Shown here piece after piece: positions 23,893 through 35,439 of a DNA stretch of 64,000 nt. A model generated the notes under the pieces. It made no database searches. It was not told the DNA's origin and saw only the letters and a program-made list of their open reading frames with translations. How positions within the stretch are numbered: the first letter of the stretch is position 1; each line of letters opens with the position of its first letter. Location: positions 38,750,001 to 38,814,000 of the forward strand of contig JBITNC010000002.1 in the NCBI GenBank assembly GCA_050084985.1. Reading direction: 5' to 3'. Both the position numbers and the translations under genes were made by a program. The stretch is from Nageia nagi (lineage: Eukaryota > Pinophyta).

Positions 23893-24111
23893 TCACACCA
23901 GTACATCAACACCTCCAGCAGCCTTCATCTTTTCCATAATATTATCAGCTTCTTCTAACTTACATCGTGCTTTATAAACTTGTATTGAGTCGAACAGAGC
24001 AACAACAACAAAAAACGAATAAAATAGACGTCTGCTCCAGTCAGAAGGAAATTGTTTTGCAGGTTCACGTCTAGAGGTTACCTGTTCACGTCGACATGCA
24101 ACACCATGCAA
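23893..24111 (-). CDS. Possible gene tail with PPR-like end
   Basis: The minus-strand frame ends SDWSRRLFYSFFVVVALFDS...YKARCKLEEADNIMEKMKAAGG and stops at 23893. The KLEEADNIMEKMKAAG stretch resembles a helix of a pentatricopeptide repeat, and the codon mix is more gene-like than the surroundings. A pyrimidine-rich run ending ...AATACAAG lies in front of it, so it could be a last exon after an intron; a GT-type donor (CAG|GTAACC) sits at about 24072-24085. I could not join these in frame. It may be a gene fragment carried by a transposon. Confidence 0.25.
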   Translation of the reverse strand: MHGVACRREQVTSRREPAKQFPSDWSRRLFYSFFVVVALFDSIQVYKARCKLEEADNIMEKMKAAGGVDVLV

Positions 24112-27100
24112 AAGAGTCGTAATTTTCGTGTTGACTCCTCTCTGCCATTAAAGATTAAGAATTACGAAATTATATGGTTATTATTATTATTATTTGCAAG
24201 GTTTTATTTGAGAATAATAAGGACATGGTTGAAAGAAACATTCATTTGAAAAGAATTATTTTTGTTTTGTTTATTTGTAGTGTGTATTTGCTAAAAAAAA
24301 AATTAAGTGCTAAATTAATAAAAAAATTTAATGAATGTTGATTAGGTTGTGTGAAATTAACTAATATAATTAGGTTAACTATCATAACATACAAAAATTA
24401 TGATAAGAGTATATGAAGTGATTTAAAGATAAATTAAGTTGTGTAAAATAAATGGTATATATTTATGGATGATTGTTTTGATTTTAATTTGAATATTGAC
24501 TTTTTATTTTTCTATTGATAGGATTTGATCTAAGCTTCAAAATAAGAAGATCAAATATTGGCTACCTAGGTTAATATGTAGCTCTTAAGGGATTTTCCAT
24601 GAGACATGTATCTTTAATGATTGAAGAAAAGAGGTAATTAATCAATTGACCACATAGATATTTATTTATTTCATGCAAAATAAATAGTAATATAATATAT
24701 CTTATATCATCTTACCACAAAAGAATCTTGTCCAACAACCTATCCTAATGTGTCCATAAAACTTCTAACCATAAAAATTATGGGAATGATTTCATAAACT
24801 AATGAGAGATGTGTTTCCTATTTTCTTACATATCCTTTTGAGAGATGTTTCCTATTTTGGTTTATCATGAATTCCCTAAAAGGGAGGCAAGCTATATATT
24901 TTATTAAAGTTTTCAATGCATCTCATGGTAATTATAATATTTTTATGCTAAATTTATGAATTTATATGATATTTTGTAAAACCCACCTTAATGATTTCCA
25001 AGATTAAAAATTTCTACATCATACTATGTGTCATTGGAATTACTCTTTATGATTTGTTATGAAATGCATTTTTTTAAATTAATTAATTTATTATTGTATC
25101 ATTTTATATGCAAATATTACTTTCATGTAAGTTTTCACACTTCCTTAAGTGGTTGGTATTTTGGCACATGGTTATTGTCATGCTTTATCATTCAAATATA
25201 AATGTTTTGGTTGGGTTTATGCACATATATTTCAAATGCATTTTGAAAATACTTTTTACTATTTTTAATGTTTTTTTTAATGATGTTTTTACAAGATTAT
25301 TTAATAGATTCATATGTTTTTCTATTTTATTGAAACATAAGTAAAGGTATTTCTTTGGGCTAATTTATATTTCAATGAAGGTGAAATATAAAATTTTTAA
25401 AAAATATCACCCATTTGTTTTTAAAATTAATTAATTGACTTTTTCTTATAATTTTAATATAGTTTTATTAATTTATTTAATTAATAAAAATATCTTAATT
25501 AGTGGGATGAATTTATCAAAGAAAATTCTATAATTTAAATTTCTTTTATATAAGAAGTTTATAAAAATATATTAGATTTTATAGAGGAATGAATCTTATG
25601 ATTGAGTATCTTTTCTTTTCTAGTATTATCTTGTCACTCATAATCTTATTTTATGCCAATATAACAAATGGATTATAAGATCCCATCATAATAGATTATT
25701 GATCATCATTTTTGTAGGTCTCAAAAAATGTAACATTATTAAAATAACCCTAATCTTAAGAAAAGTTATAATCATAGAAAATTTTATACTTGATGTTAGA
25801 TCCAATTAGGATATCCTCTTATTGAAAACCTTGTCACGTTCCCCATAGTTATCATCTACTCTCCATACCACTATAACTTTTAGGTTTTCCTTCATCCCCA
25901 TATAAATAAAGCCAAAATTTAGCTATAAATCTCCATTAAAGTATCTTACATTTTGATTACTTAAACAATGAAATAAGAATTTGTCTCTTCACCAAAAAGA
26001 TCGATTGGATGGCTAAATATCTTAACCAAACCAAATCCTAAAGAAAAATTAAGAAACCAATAAATCAAAATTCAATAATTTAGCATTGAAGACATAAACT
26101 AAACTATATCTAAATAGAAATTAAGGAGCTAATTAACCAAAATTAATTAAGTACCATAAAAAATGTAATTACTCAATCCTGTAGAACCATACTTTTATGA
26201 TATCTTTATTATTTTCATAAGTTTTTGTTCTAATGAGCTGGTCTTTATTATGTAACTAATTTTTATATGATTACTTCAACTCTCTTTTTGCTTGACAAAA
26301 TACTATAATAATACTTGTATTTTATCTTTCAAAAATGAAAAGATGTAATTATTTAAAAAATAAAAATATGTTTTATTTAAATTATTCTTCATTTGCATAC
26401 ATTCAATATTAAAAAAAAAGTATGTATAATATAAAAATAATCTTACCGTATACTTTATTTTATTTTTGTTGGTAGTTTATCCTTACAAATCTATACCTTG
26501 AAATAAGATTCTATGTTACGGAATTATCTTTTAGGGTTCTCTTTCGTGTCTAACCTCATGTAGAAACCTTCAACTAGACTTTGTAACATGTCATCAACAT
26601 GTGAGAGGGGAGAATTTTGTAATATATATATCTTCTTTTAATAATTCTCTAATATCTTCATCATTTTCATTATTTTTATTTATTTTTGTTTTTTTATTGA
26701 ATTCAACATAGTTTTTTTATTGTATACTTTCTCATAATTTTAAATATTTATCTCCTAAAAATACATGATAGAAACCTCTTAATTATCCCTTATATAAACA
26801 ATTTTAAATTTTAACTTTTACTTCTAAATTTATTCAATGAACCAAGAGACACCACATCTACTTTGATGCTTCAAGATAATTCCAATGTATTGTACTCTCT
26901 AAACTTATATGCATAAAAAATTTATTATTCCTCAATGAATCAAAACATTATTTATCATTCAAACAAAACTTCACAATATACTTTACAAACATTTTAAAGT
27001 AAAAATTATCCTACTTTTGAATTAGAATAAAACAAAAAAATACCTAACTATTCAACACCCTAAAATCAAGAATATAAAATATTGTTGTACTATTATATCC

Positions 27101-27180
27101 GTTACAAGTAAAAAAACTACCTCCAACCCATTTTAAATCAACCTACAGTAACTATCCAATTCTCCTAATGGAAATTGTCA
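24112..27180. other. 3-kb AT-rich intergenic DNA
   Basis: Very AT-rich with many homopolymer runs; a short TTA microsatellite lies near 24180. No gene, LTR pair or protein remnant was recognised. It forms the distal upstream flank of the dioxygenase gene. Confidence 0.45.
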
Positions 27181-27284
27181 TTTCAAATACTGGCTCCCAC
27201 GCGTGCCGCAATGCACTGCATGTTATATCTGACTCCTGTCGGTAGTGGATTGGTGATTTTGGACATAACTCGCCTTTAAAACAT

Positions 27285-27444
27285 TTGACTTGAAAATTTA
27301 AGATTGAAAAACACATGGTGCAATGTGGTGGTTATAAAATCGTGGGCGGAATCGGAATCAGTTGACAATTTCTGCCGCGCCCCCCATCTCAACTGTGAAA
27401 TTTTCAAGGAAATGGTGCTGCAGCCCAACTCCACTAAAAGTCAA
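27285..27444 (+). promoter_or_regulatory. Upstream region with W-box-like cores
   Basis: Three TTGAC cores occur before the dioxygenase gene: TTGACT at 27285-27290, TTGACA at 27362-27367, and AGTCAA (TTGACT on the other strand) at 27439-27444. WRKY factors bind TTGAC(C/T) in plants. Short motifs like this occur by chance, so regulation is only suggested. Base composition rises sharply in G+C from about 27190. Confidence 0.3.
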
Positions 27445-27532
27445 CACAAAGCTTCAGATTTATTCTTGCGTATGCGTTTTACAATTCTCTTGGTTAGCCA
27501 GAGTTTGGATTCTATATCGTCTCTTTTAGGCC

Positions 27533-27540
27533 TATAAATA
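27533..27540 (+). promoter_or_regulatory. TATA box of the dioxygenase gene
   Basis: TATAAATA inside GGCCTATAAATACAGG. It lies 125 bp before the ATG at 27665, which predicts a start of transcription near 27565 and a 5' leader of about 100 bases. The same position in the broken copy reads CTATACATAG (near 61503), so the whole core promoter was duplicated and has since mutated there. Confidence 0.75.
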
Positions 27541-27664
27541 CAGGCAGGGAATGTCCAAGTTTCATATGAAGTTTGCTATGGTTAGAGTCTGAAAGAATCT
27601 CATATAAGGATTTCTTGGGCTTTTATCTGCATTGTCCTATAGATTTCAATTTTATAGTTTTTAA

Positions 27665-29126
27665 ATGGCTGGGGTTGATTTCAAGGGGAGTTTGCCCAAG
27701 TGGGGAAAATCTTTTATTAGAGTTGAGGGCATTGATGAAATTGCAAAAAACGAACTACAAGAAGTACCGGAAAGATATGTCAGAAGTGGTGAAGAGAATC
27801 CGTCGCCACCAGGAACCACAATTTGCGATCAGGAGGCCAACATACCGGTGATTGACATGGCAAAGATTGCACACCCACAACACAGACAACAAGAGATTAG
27901 TAGGATTGCCAAGGCTTGTCAAGAATGGGGTTTCTTTGAGGCAAGTTCTGATCTTTAAAAAAGAGGTTTAAATACTCAACAACTGTCTCTCTTTCATGCA
28001 TCCTTGATGTTAGATTACCTTTTGGAACAATATGGTGAGTAGAAGTTTTCAATAATAATATTGGGGTCAATGTTTTTGCAGATCGTCAATCATGGTGTTT
28101 CCCATTCACTAATGGACAGAATGAAGAGAGTTGGTAAAGAGTTTTTTGAGCTACCAAAGGAGGAGAAAGAGAAGTATGCTGTGAGACCAAGTGATCTGCA
28201 AGGCTATGGGCAGACATTCGTTGTTTCTGAAGATCAGAAGTTGGATTGGGGCAATATATTAGGATTGATCATGTCCCCCACAGAACTCAAAGACCTTAAC
28301 ATGTGGCCAACTATTGCTGATTTCAGGTAATCATAAATACAGTAGATATTATTTTTGACATGCTCCAAATGAAATTTGGACGTTTGAAGGTCTTCATGCT
28401 ATTCAATATTGTTCAGTGAACACTAGGAGGATTTGATAAAAAAAATTAATTGTGATTTTGCAGGGAAAGTGTAGAAGCATACAATGGTGAAATAAGAAGA
28501 CTTGCTGAAACACTGTTGGCTTTGATAGCTGAGACATTGCGGTTGCCATCTGATTTCTTTGAGAAGAGATTTGGCAATATGTATCAAAAGATGAGGATCA
28601 ATTACTATCCTCCATGCCGCCGGCCAGATCTTGTCTTAGGCCTAAGTGCGCATGCTGATATGACAGGCCTCACACTACTGCTCCAAGATGATGAGGTTGA
28701 AGGATTACAAATCCACAAGGATGACCAATGGGTAACTGTGAAACCAATTCCTTATGCTCTAGTCATCAACATTGGAAACTTGATAGAGGTATATAGAGCT
28801 TGACAAAAACTCTTTTCTGTTCAATATAGAATTGTGAATGTTGGTTTATTTAAGTGGTGGAGATGATTGTGCAGGTTATGACAAATGGAAGATACAAGAG
28901 TATTGAACACCGAGCAATAACAAATAAGGATAAAGGGAGGCTGTCAATCGCCTTGTTCGTTGCTCCTGGATTCAATGAAGAAATTGCTCCTGCTGATCAA
29001 CTTGTTGATGAAACTCATCCATGCTTGTTCAGAAAATTCATACACGAAGATTATGTAAAAAATTATTTCTCTCGTGGAGTGGAGGGAAAGAATTCATTGT
29101 ATGAATATGCTGGCATCAATAACTGA
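27665..29126 (+). CDS. 2-oxoglutarate/Fe(II)-dependent dioxygenase, DOXC/SRG1-like, 4 exons
   Basis: Soluble oxygenase of the plant DOXC class, which couples 2-oxoglutarate decarboxylation to oxidation of a small molecule, often in specialised or hormone metabolism. Exons: 27665-27940, 28082-28326, 28464-28788, 28875-29126; 365 aa, normal family length. The N-terminal DIOX_N domain holds ELQEVPERYVR, IPVIDMAKI and ACQEWGFFE|IVNHGVSH. The C-terminal domain has NYYPPC (220-225), the Fe(II) ligands His237 and Asp239 in SAHADMTGLTLLLQ and His294 in SIEHRA, and the 2OG-binding Arg304-x-Ser306 in GRLSIALF. All key residues are present and no stop breaks the frame. Intron 1 is GC-AG; the other two are GT-AG. 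The start is chosen because it gives the usual N-terminal length and lies after the TATA box. The substrate cannot be deduced. Alternatives within DOXC are many; class assignment is firm, subfamily is not. Confidence 0.93.
27941..28081 (+). other. GC-AG intron 1 of the dioxygenase gene
   Basis: The exon ends GGTTTCTTTGAG and the intron starts GCAAGT; it ends TTTTTGCAG before ATCGTCAATCATGG. AG|GCAAGT is the strong consensus of the rare U2-type GC-AG introns. No GT nearby keeps the frame: using this site restores the conserved WGFFE-IVNHGV join in phase 0. Introns 2 (28327-28463, GTAATC...TTGCAG) and 3 (28789-28874, GTATAT...GTGCAG) are ordinary. Confidence 0.85.
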
Positions 29127-30539
29127 GATCCCATGAAGTAAAAACCATAATAAGTCAACAGATTTTTAGGCCAGCCTGCTTGATTGAACAGTTTGTATGG
29201 GATTGATGTATTTCAGGGTGGTCCGATGGCATCAACTATCACAAAGAAAGGGTTCATCATCTCTAGCACAAATTTATATAAAAAATAATTGAAGTTCTAT
29301 TTGTTTAATCTTTGAGTGCGAATGATGAGTGAAGCATTTACTTTCACTGTCCTTTTCAAATATTATATAATATATATCTAAACTTTTAGATAGTGGCATC
29401 TAACTTAAATGGTAGACTTTCCCAATTTGTGGTTAGTTCGTTGTAAATTTTATTATTATTTAGTGATTACAAAAATTTGTATTTCACATGTTTTAAGATG
29501 AGCAGCTTAATAGTACGTGGATTTTATTGGTTAAAGTAGTGAGTATGAATTCTTCTTTTCTAATTGAGAGTTTTTCAATTTACCTTTCTCTTTAACTTTC
29601 TTAACTTTCTTAATATGATTGGATGAAAGATATTTTAATTATTATTGAAGTATTATACTATAGTTAAATAATAATATTTTTAATTTTATTGTATTTTCAT
29701 TTTAATAATTAATTTTTAAAAGGTTTTAATTATTAATCATTTTATAATTAAAATTCTATTTGTAATATTTATATTTTTTCTAATTTTTATTTTTTTAGTT
29801 TAAAATATTAAATAGTTAATCCACATAAGCTGATTAAAAAATTTGAAATAGAATATATTTTTTATTGGTATAATTCTACATTTTAAATAAAGTCAAATTT
29901 TGAAAGAAATAAATAATAATTTTATTTAAATATATTTTAATTTTAATAAGACTAATTTTACAGTATTTACATATCTTAAAATTCTAGGTTATATTTTATT
30001 TTTTCACATTTATAGGTATCTTAAAATCACATAATGTAGTTTTTCATAATTTCATATATCTTATATTATAATATTTTTTATATATTAATATATTTTAAAA
30101 TCTTATGTGTTTTGTATGTGATTATTTTGCATGTCTAAAAATGAATAATAAGGGATGATAAAAAAATTCCCAAAATAATTGTATTTTTTTTAAAAATTAT
30201 CTAATATATATTATTATCTCACGAGTTTCACCTTCTTTGCTTATGAAGAGACCATAGTCTTTTCTTATTCACTAATGAGTGATATTCTCTGCTTATCCAT
30301 TTGCATGTGCTATGATCTTTTTGCATCTAACCTAATCTTGCATGCAAATGATTGTTGAATCCATATGACCTCCAAAAAGAAGAAAACTCAATCAATTAGA
30401 TATTTCTATGTAGGAAACTCATATATGCAAAGGAAGATGGATTTATTTAATTCAAAATTGGACCAATTCGAAAAGTGCTCTTGGAAATCTCTCTTCTAGT
30501 TTTAGAGCAAAATAATACCATCACTACACAAGCTAAATA
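29127..30539. other. 3' flank of the dioxygenase and AT-rich spacer
   Basis: About 29127-29290 should hold the 3' UTR; no canonical AATAAA stands out, though AATAAT and TTGTA-like elements occur. From 29400 to 30300 the DNA is extremely AT-rich with no gene. The first LINE-like sequence appears near 30540. Confidence 0.45.
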
Positions 30540-31080
30540 GATTTCACACATCCAACATTACAACAACTCCAGGAAGTGGTTACTAAACTTAAATATAAAA
30601 AATCAACAATTATCCAATAACATGAACAACTCAAGAAGGAAACTACCCTTCAAAAATAGTCTATAGAGAAGTAGGTGGAGGAATATAGTTCACGGGTTCA
30701 AGTAACCAAAGGCAAGAAGAATCCCCTTATTATTAACTTGGATGTACAAAAGAAAAGGTCTTCCACACTAAGGAACTCAACCTCTAAGTTTGTGGTCTCC
30801 CTAAAACCAACACTCCATTACAGGATGACCACACATTCATTCCTGACACTCTAGACTTGAAAAATATTACCATGAAAAAATCTTGTACTACCCCAAATGA
30901 TACTTTAGTTATCTGATTCAAAATAACAAATGATCACCTAAAAGCCTTACAAGTAAAGAAGAAATTGCTTCTTCTCTACCACAAAATTTACCTAGATGAA
31001 GATCTCACTAGAATTCAAATAGAAGAGCTACATAAGGCTCAAGCTTTAGTTGTTTCTACATAAAAGAAAAATAAATGGGT
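30540..31080 (+). pseudogene. LINE ORF1-like remnant
   Basis: The plus strand reads a charged, coiled-coil-like segment (LKYKKSTIIQ-HEQLKKET, VEEYSSRVQVTKGKK). It then reads LKALQVKKKLLLYHKIYLDE, DLTRIQIEELHKAQALV and KKNKWVVIYDYRAII. The last blocks recall the end of RNA-binding ORF1 proteins of L1-like LINEs. Stops break it in several places. It lies just before the endonuclease start at about 31160. Confidence 0.5.
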
Positions 31081-31149
31081 TGTTATCTATGATTATAGAG
31101 CAATAATTCATGATTCACCTCCCTCTTTGTGGTCATATCCTTGGTCAAT

Positions 31150-32100
31150 CAAATGAAGATTCTCTAGAGTATTAGTATATGATGATAGGATCAACATTGC
31201 TTGTTATAATTATAATGGTGCAATTTTATCTTCCCCTAGTACCTTCCACTATGTGATCTCATAACATAACCTTATCTTCTTTACTGAGACTCATGAGAGC
31301 CTTAGGTGGGAACTCCTCAACATCTTAGGTACTACTAGTTTTCTTCTTTTAGATTGGATACTAGGCATTCAAGAGAGGTTCATAGATCAAGAGTCGTAGC
31401 TTATCTCATTAGAGAATATCTTTGATCTCGTATATTCTTACTAGTAGTAGACACTCATGCATGATACTTGGAGATCCAATTTTAGTATAGTCCTCCTCCT
31501 TGCTAGGATATTTTCTTTTCTTTTAGTTATTTTCCACCAGCTTCATCATCATTTTCTCTTCATTTATAGAGAGACCCCTTCATATATATTTGTAGAGATC
31601 ACACATTATTCCTTTATGGGAGATGCCATCTTTTTAGGTGATTTCAATGCTAGGACTATGACTTGTCAAACACCTATACATGAGCTTAAGGATGACATCA
31701 TTTATACCCATGATAAGGACCTATGTGACTTTGTCATATAGAGAGCTTCAATAGATAATGATGCTTCTATTACAACATTTAGTCAACATATTCTTCATCT
31801 TGGTGAGTCACATGGACTCTTTATTCTTAATAGAATTTCATGCTTTCCTTTAGAATATTCACATGTTTTCCTCATAATGGAGGAGTGAGTGTAGTGGACT
31901 ATGTAATGGCTAGATTAAATTCTATTCATTATATTCAAGATCTTATTTTATGCCTTTGTATTTCCCTTGCAGACCATGTAACTTTATCATTTGTTTACTT
32001 AGTAAATCCCCCACAAACAAATCCATACCCCCACTTTCTCCCTTCTTCAAGTTATTATAGCATTTGTCATCCCACTACCCTTTTTAGCTATAAGTATGCT
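31150..32100 (+). pseudogene. LINE APE endonuclease domain
   Basis: Reads INIACYNYNGAILSSPST near 31190, IFFTETHESLRWELLNI near 31275-31320 (the catalytic Glu block), GDFNARTMTCQTP at 31637 and FTCFPHNGGVSVVDYVMARL at about 31855-31915. It ends at ADHVTLSF, the terminal His block (SDH in the family). These are the conserved stations of the apurinic-like endonuclease of LINEs. Frameshifts lie between the blocks. Confidence 0.8.
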
Positions 32101-32620
32101 GACTAGTATACAACTTGCCTCTTGTTACTTATAGCTAACAATGGTAATCTACTCTTTTCTCCTTTGAGTTCCACTACCACTTATGAGTTTTTCTTTAGTA
32201 TGTTCTGGGAGGCAAACCTCAATATCTTTCCCATAAGACCTATCATTCCTGTTTACCTTGCTATCCTAGTTTCTACCATAGGAATCATTGGTATAATGCA
32301 AAATGTAAATCCATGCACAAGAGACTTCACTTTGCTCTCTCCCATGATTCCTCCTCTGTGTTTTCTATTTGAAGAGTTTATCATGGTATTCTTTGTCAAA
32401 AGAAATATTATTTTCTTACCACTACTAGACATGCTCTTATTGACTCCCTCCATCACTCTCCTAAAGCCTTTTAGCATACCCTCCTTCTAAGGAAACTAAC
32501 TTCATATGACATATAACTATAGTCTTAGGTCTCATATGCTAGTTCACTCTATAATATTCCTATTTAACATACTATACGTAATCTATCACCCCCTATCTTA
32601 TCATTAATTTTTTTCTAGAA
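32101..32620 (+). pseudogene. LINE linker between endonuclease and RT
   Basis: The genuine reading runs STTTYEFFFSMFWEANLNIF and, after a frameshift near 32280, HWYNAKCKSMHKRLHFAL, RVYHGILCQKKYYF and RHALIDSLHHSPKAF. This basic linker pattern (W-(F/Y)-x-x-x-CK, YH-x-x-x-R/CxKK) is usual between LINE endonuclease and RT. A longer open frame that overlaps it from 32122 is only partly real. Confidence 0.6.
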
Positions 32621-33800
32621 GCTATTTCTAGAGCCATTCAGAAACTTTGTACTAGTAAAGCAACATATTGTGGAGGCTTACAAGTTGAGTTTTTAAAATA
32701 TGGTGGTGACTCATTTGCCTCTCCCATTGTTATTTAATTTAATAAAGTTGTGTGTTTAGGGTTTTCTCCCTCATAATCATAGCACATCATTCACCCCATT
32801 CACAAATCAAGAGATTTTTATGATCATAACAATTACAAAAGCATCATGATTGGGCACACTTTTTCCAAGATTTATGCCACAACTCTAGACATGATTCTAT
32901 TGGATTATTTAGAGAAAAATGGCCTTAGGGCAAGAGGATAGGATGGATTTAAGAGGAATTACCATACTATAAATCATATCTTCACCCTTTGAGCTATCAT
33001 TGAGGAGGCTCATCAGAGATGCTCCAATGTCTTTTGTTGCTTCATTGATTTTAGAAATGCATTTAACACTATTTCATGATACTTACTTTTTCAAAATTTG
33101 CATACCATTGGTATCTCTAACACATTTTTATTAATCATGAGATTTTATGATATAGTTGTTGGTTGATTTTGACTTATGAATGATTTTTCAAACATAATTA
33201 ATAGCACTATTGGAGTTAAGAAAGGGCTCTTGCTTTCACCCACTCTCTTTGGTATATATATTGATGACCTTTAGGACTTTCTTTAACTACATACTCATAC
33301 AGAAGATAGTTATTTGTTTCATCAAATCTGAATTGCTATACTTTTATTTGTAGATGTGTGATTCTCTTATCATACTCCCTTGAGGGTATTTAGAGAAAAC
33401 TAGATACACTCTTTAGTTTCTATGACCAAAAACATCTCATAGTTAATCTTAATAAAAATAAGGTCATGATTAATACCTCTAGAGCCACTCTCTTCAAATA
33501 CCAATTTTGCTATAAATGTGATACAATTGAGATTTCTAATACTTACACCTACCTAGGTGTTCAATTTTTAGGCCTATGTTTAATCTTGAAACTAGCCTCA
33601 CAATCATATCTTTAGAAGGGATACACTTCACTTTCCATTCTATAATATCAGTACTTTTAGATTATTTTTTAGTACATCCCTTTAAAGGAATTTCTCTTGA
33701 AATGATATCCTTATTAAGTTGAATGTTTTCTATGAGTTAGAGGTTTGGAGACCTAGTTCTAGACCTATTAAGTGATCATGTATTAAGAGGGTTCAAACCA
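32620..33800 (+). pseudogene. LINE reverse transcriptase
   Basis: RT blocks read in order. SKATYCGGLQVEFLKYGGD lies near 32655, MIGHTFSKIYATTLD near 32850, LRARG-DGFKRNYHTINHI near 32930 and VFCCFIDFRNAFNTIS near 33030. IGVKKGLLLSPTLFGIYIDD is at 33208-33269. The active-site block LLFVDV (33341-33358) replaces FADD. TYLGVQF is near 33550, and a YELEVWRPSSR segment near 33730 ends the domain. The active site has lost its second Asp, so the enzyme is dead apart from the stops. Confidence 0.85.
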
Positions 33801-34560
33801 TCATGATTTAATAAATGATCTATTATAATAAAACTCTACAATAATGTATTGTACAGAGTAAGTTCACCATACAACTACTTCATCTTGAGGGAATATTCAA
33901 GCACACATCCTTCAATAGCCTCCAATAATTTGGTAACTCATTCATAGGCTATGAGAGGTATCTATTTCTTGCTTTATATTCTTTAGATAGGATTGCATTG
34001 TTGGCCTTAACTAGATGTAGTTGTTGTTGGTACTCTGAAGCTAAATTACTTCGATGATCTATGGCTATCTCTATTGATCAACCTCCATCTTTCATAATTT
34101 CATTGACTACTCTTCATCATATTCGACCTTCAAAAGTAGATCTTCATATATCTATTCAAGTAAATATTTACCATTGCTACATTTAGGTTACTTAGATCTC
34201 CCCTCCCCAACCTCTCATCCTTAAACTAGTTTTTAATGTACAACATTTCTAACATATCATCGATAATACCATTATCATCCCTACCTAACTCTAACACCAA
34301 TGGTCTCCCAACCTAAGGATTCGCCTTGGCCAACTGCAAGTTTGTTCACATCAATTTCATGTTGAGACAAACCACCACATTCCATAACTAGATAGGACGT
34401 ATCAACTCTTCTTTGTATTGGAGCTAGATAATGAATAGCATTTGATCTTTAGATGTCCTATTTACTACAAAATTCAAGGAGGATATTATTGCTTGTAAAG
34501 GGAGTGCATAGGCTCCTTTTCCACATTTTTTTGTTATCCTAACCATATGTTTCTATTAAT
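33801..34560 (+). pseudogene. LINE ORF2 C-terminal segment
   Basis: Reads IKRVQTIMI, CIVQSKFTIQLLHLEG, then LRIRLGQLQVCSHQFHVETN and ELDNE-HLIFRCPIYYKIQG near 34425-34470. The last block has the H-x-x-F-x-CP-x-Y pattern that ends many LINE ORF2 proteins. Decayed. Confidence 0.6.
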
Positions 34561-35439
34561 ATTCTTGTGATAGATCATCCTCTTCAAGCAAGTATCTTTA
34601 GAGTGATCCACATAGATCCCACATACTACCATATTGATCAGCTCTTTCTTCAAGCTTGCTTCTAACCCTACTATTAGAAAATTATATTCAAAGAATACTC
34701 TTCAACATATTCATAGTCTCTAGTGTATGTGACACCATCTCATATCTTAGATTAGCATCACCCAATCATAGCTTGAACCATATCTATGCATCACCAATTT
34801 TGTTTTCTCTACAAGTGATCCTCTTTTACCTTAGGACACTCTTAATAATGTAGGTTTATTATTTTATTTTCTTTTATTATTCCCTAGAGTTCTCAACCCT
34901 AACACTTTCTATCATTTAATTGGATTGTACTATTGAATCCCATAAACCTATTTTTGATCACTCATAGAAATTAAAATATATTTCTATTTCTCAATAAGTA
35001 TGCAATGATTGCTCTAGTAAAGAAGTTTCTAAGATAAACAACTAAACCAAAATATAAGAATACTAGTAACAATGCATATAAAATATCATAATTATTTTAG
35101 TAGATGAAAACTTACAAGATATTCCTCAACCCTTGCTTTTTACCCCCCCAATCCATCTCTACTTATACCATTTCAAACTAATCAACCATTTACATTTAAA
35201 TTACTACTTCTCATAAATTACTAATTTTAGATATACACATAGCATAATTATCTCAACTGATTCATCATCCCCATAGCTGGAAATGAAAATGCAAAGATGA
35301 CACTCCCTATTTCATCATTCTACCCTTATTTTAAATTTCTAAACCTTTTGTTTTTTAAGATTAGTGCAAAAAATTTGAATCTTCTTTTCCTTTTCCAATT
35401 TTTGTTTTGATTTTAATCCTTATTGCTAAGATTTTTTTA
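34561..35439. other. AT-rich spacer
   Basis: No motif beyond possible LINE tail sequence (to about 34880). Runs of T and A are common. Confidence 0.4.

Larger units (their letters stand above)
30540..34560 (+). mobile_element. LINE with APE endonuclease, plus strand
   Basis: Second non-LTR retrotransposon, of a different type from the one at 5030-10590. Order: a gag-like or ORF1-like remnant, APE endonuclease, RT and a C-terminal segment, all on the plus strand. No poly(A) or target-site duplication is evident; a T/A-rich run near 34855-34880 may lie close to the end. Every domain carries stops, so it is inactive. Confidence 0.8.

Noticed and set aside
24180-24197. TTA microsatellite
   Set aside because: Only about five units, common in AT-rich plant DNA; not informative.
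27573-27851. Frame overlapping exon 1 of the dioxygenase in another phase
   Set aside because: It begins without an ATG in the 5' leader and lacks family motifs; the frame from 27665 carries the conserved dioxygenase N-terminus.
28854-28874. Start of a separate ORF at 28854 for the last dioxygenase exon
   Set aside because: These bases are the end of intron 3 (GTGCAG acceptor at 28869-28874). The exon begins at 28875 and continues the frame from exon 3.
32122-32490. 122-codon plus-strand frame in the second LINE
   Set aside because: Only its first third follows the LINE linker; after about 32280 the true reading shifts frame (HWYNAKCKSMHKRL). The rest is a shadow.
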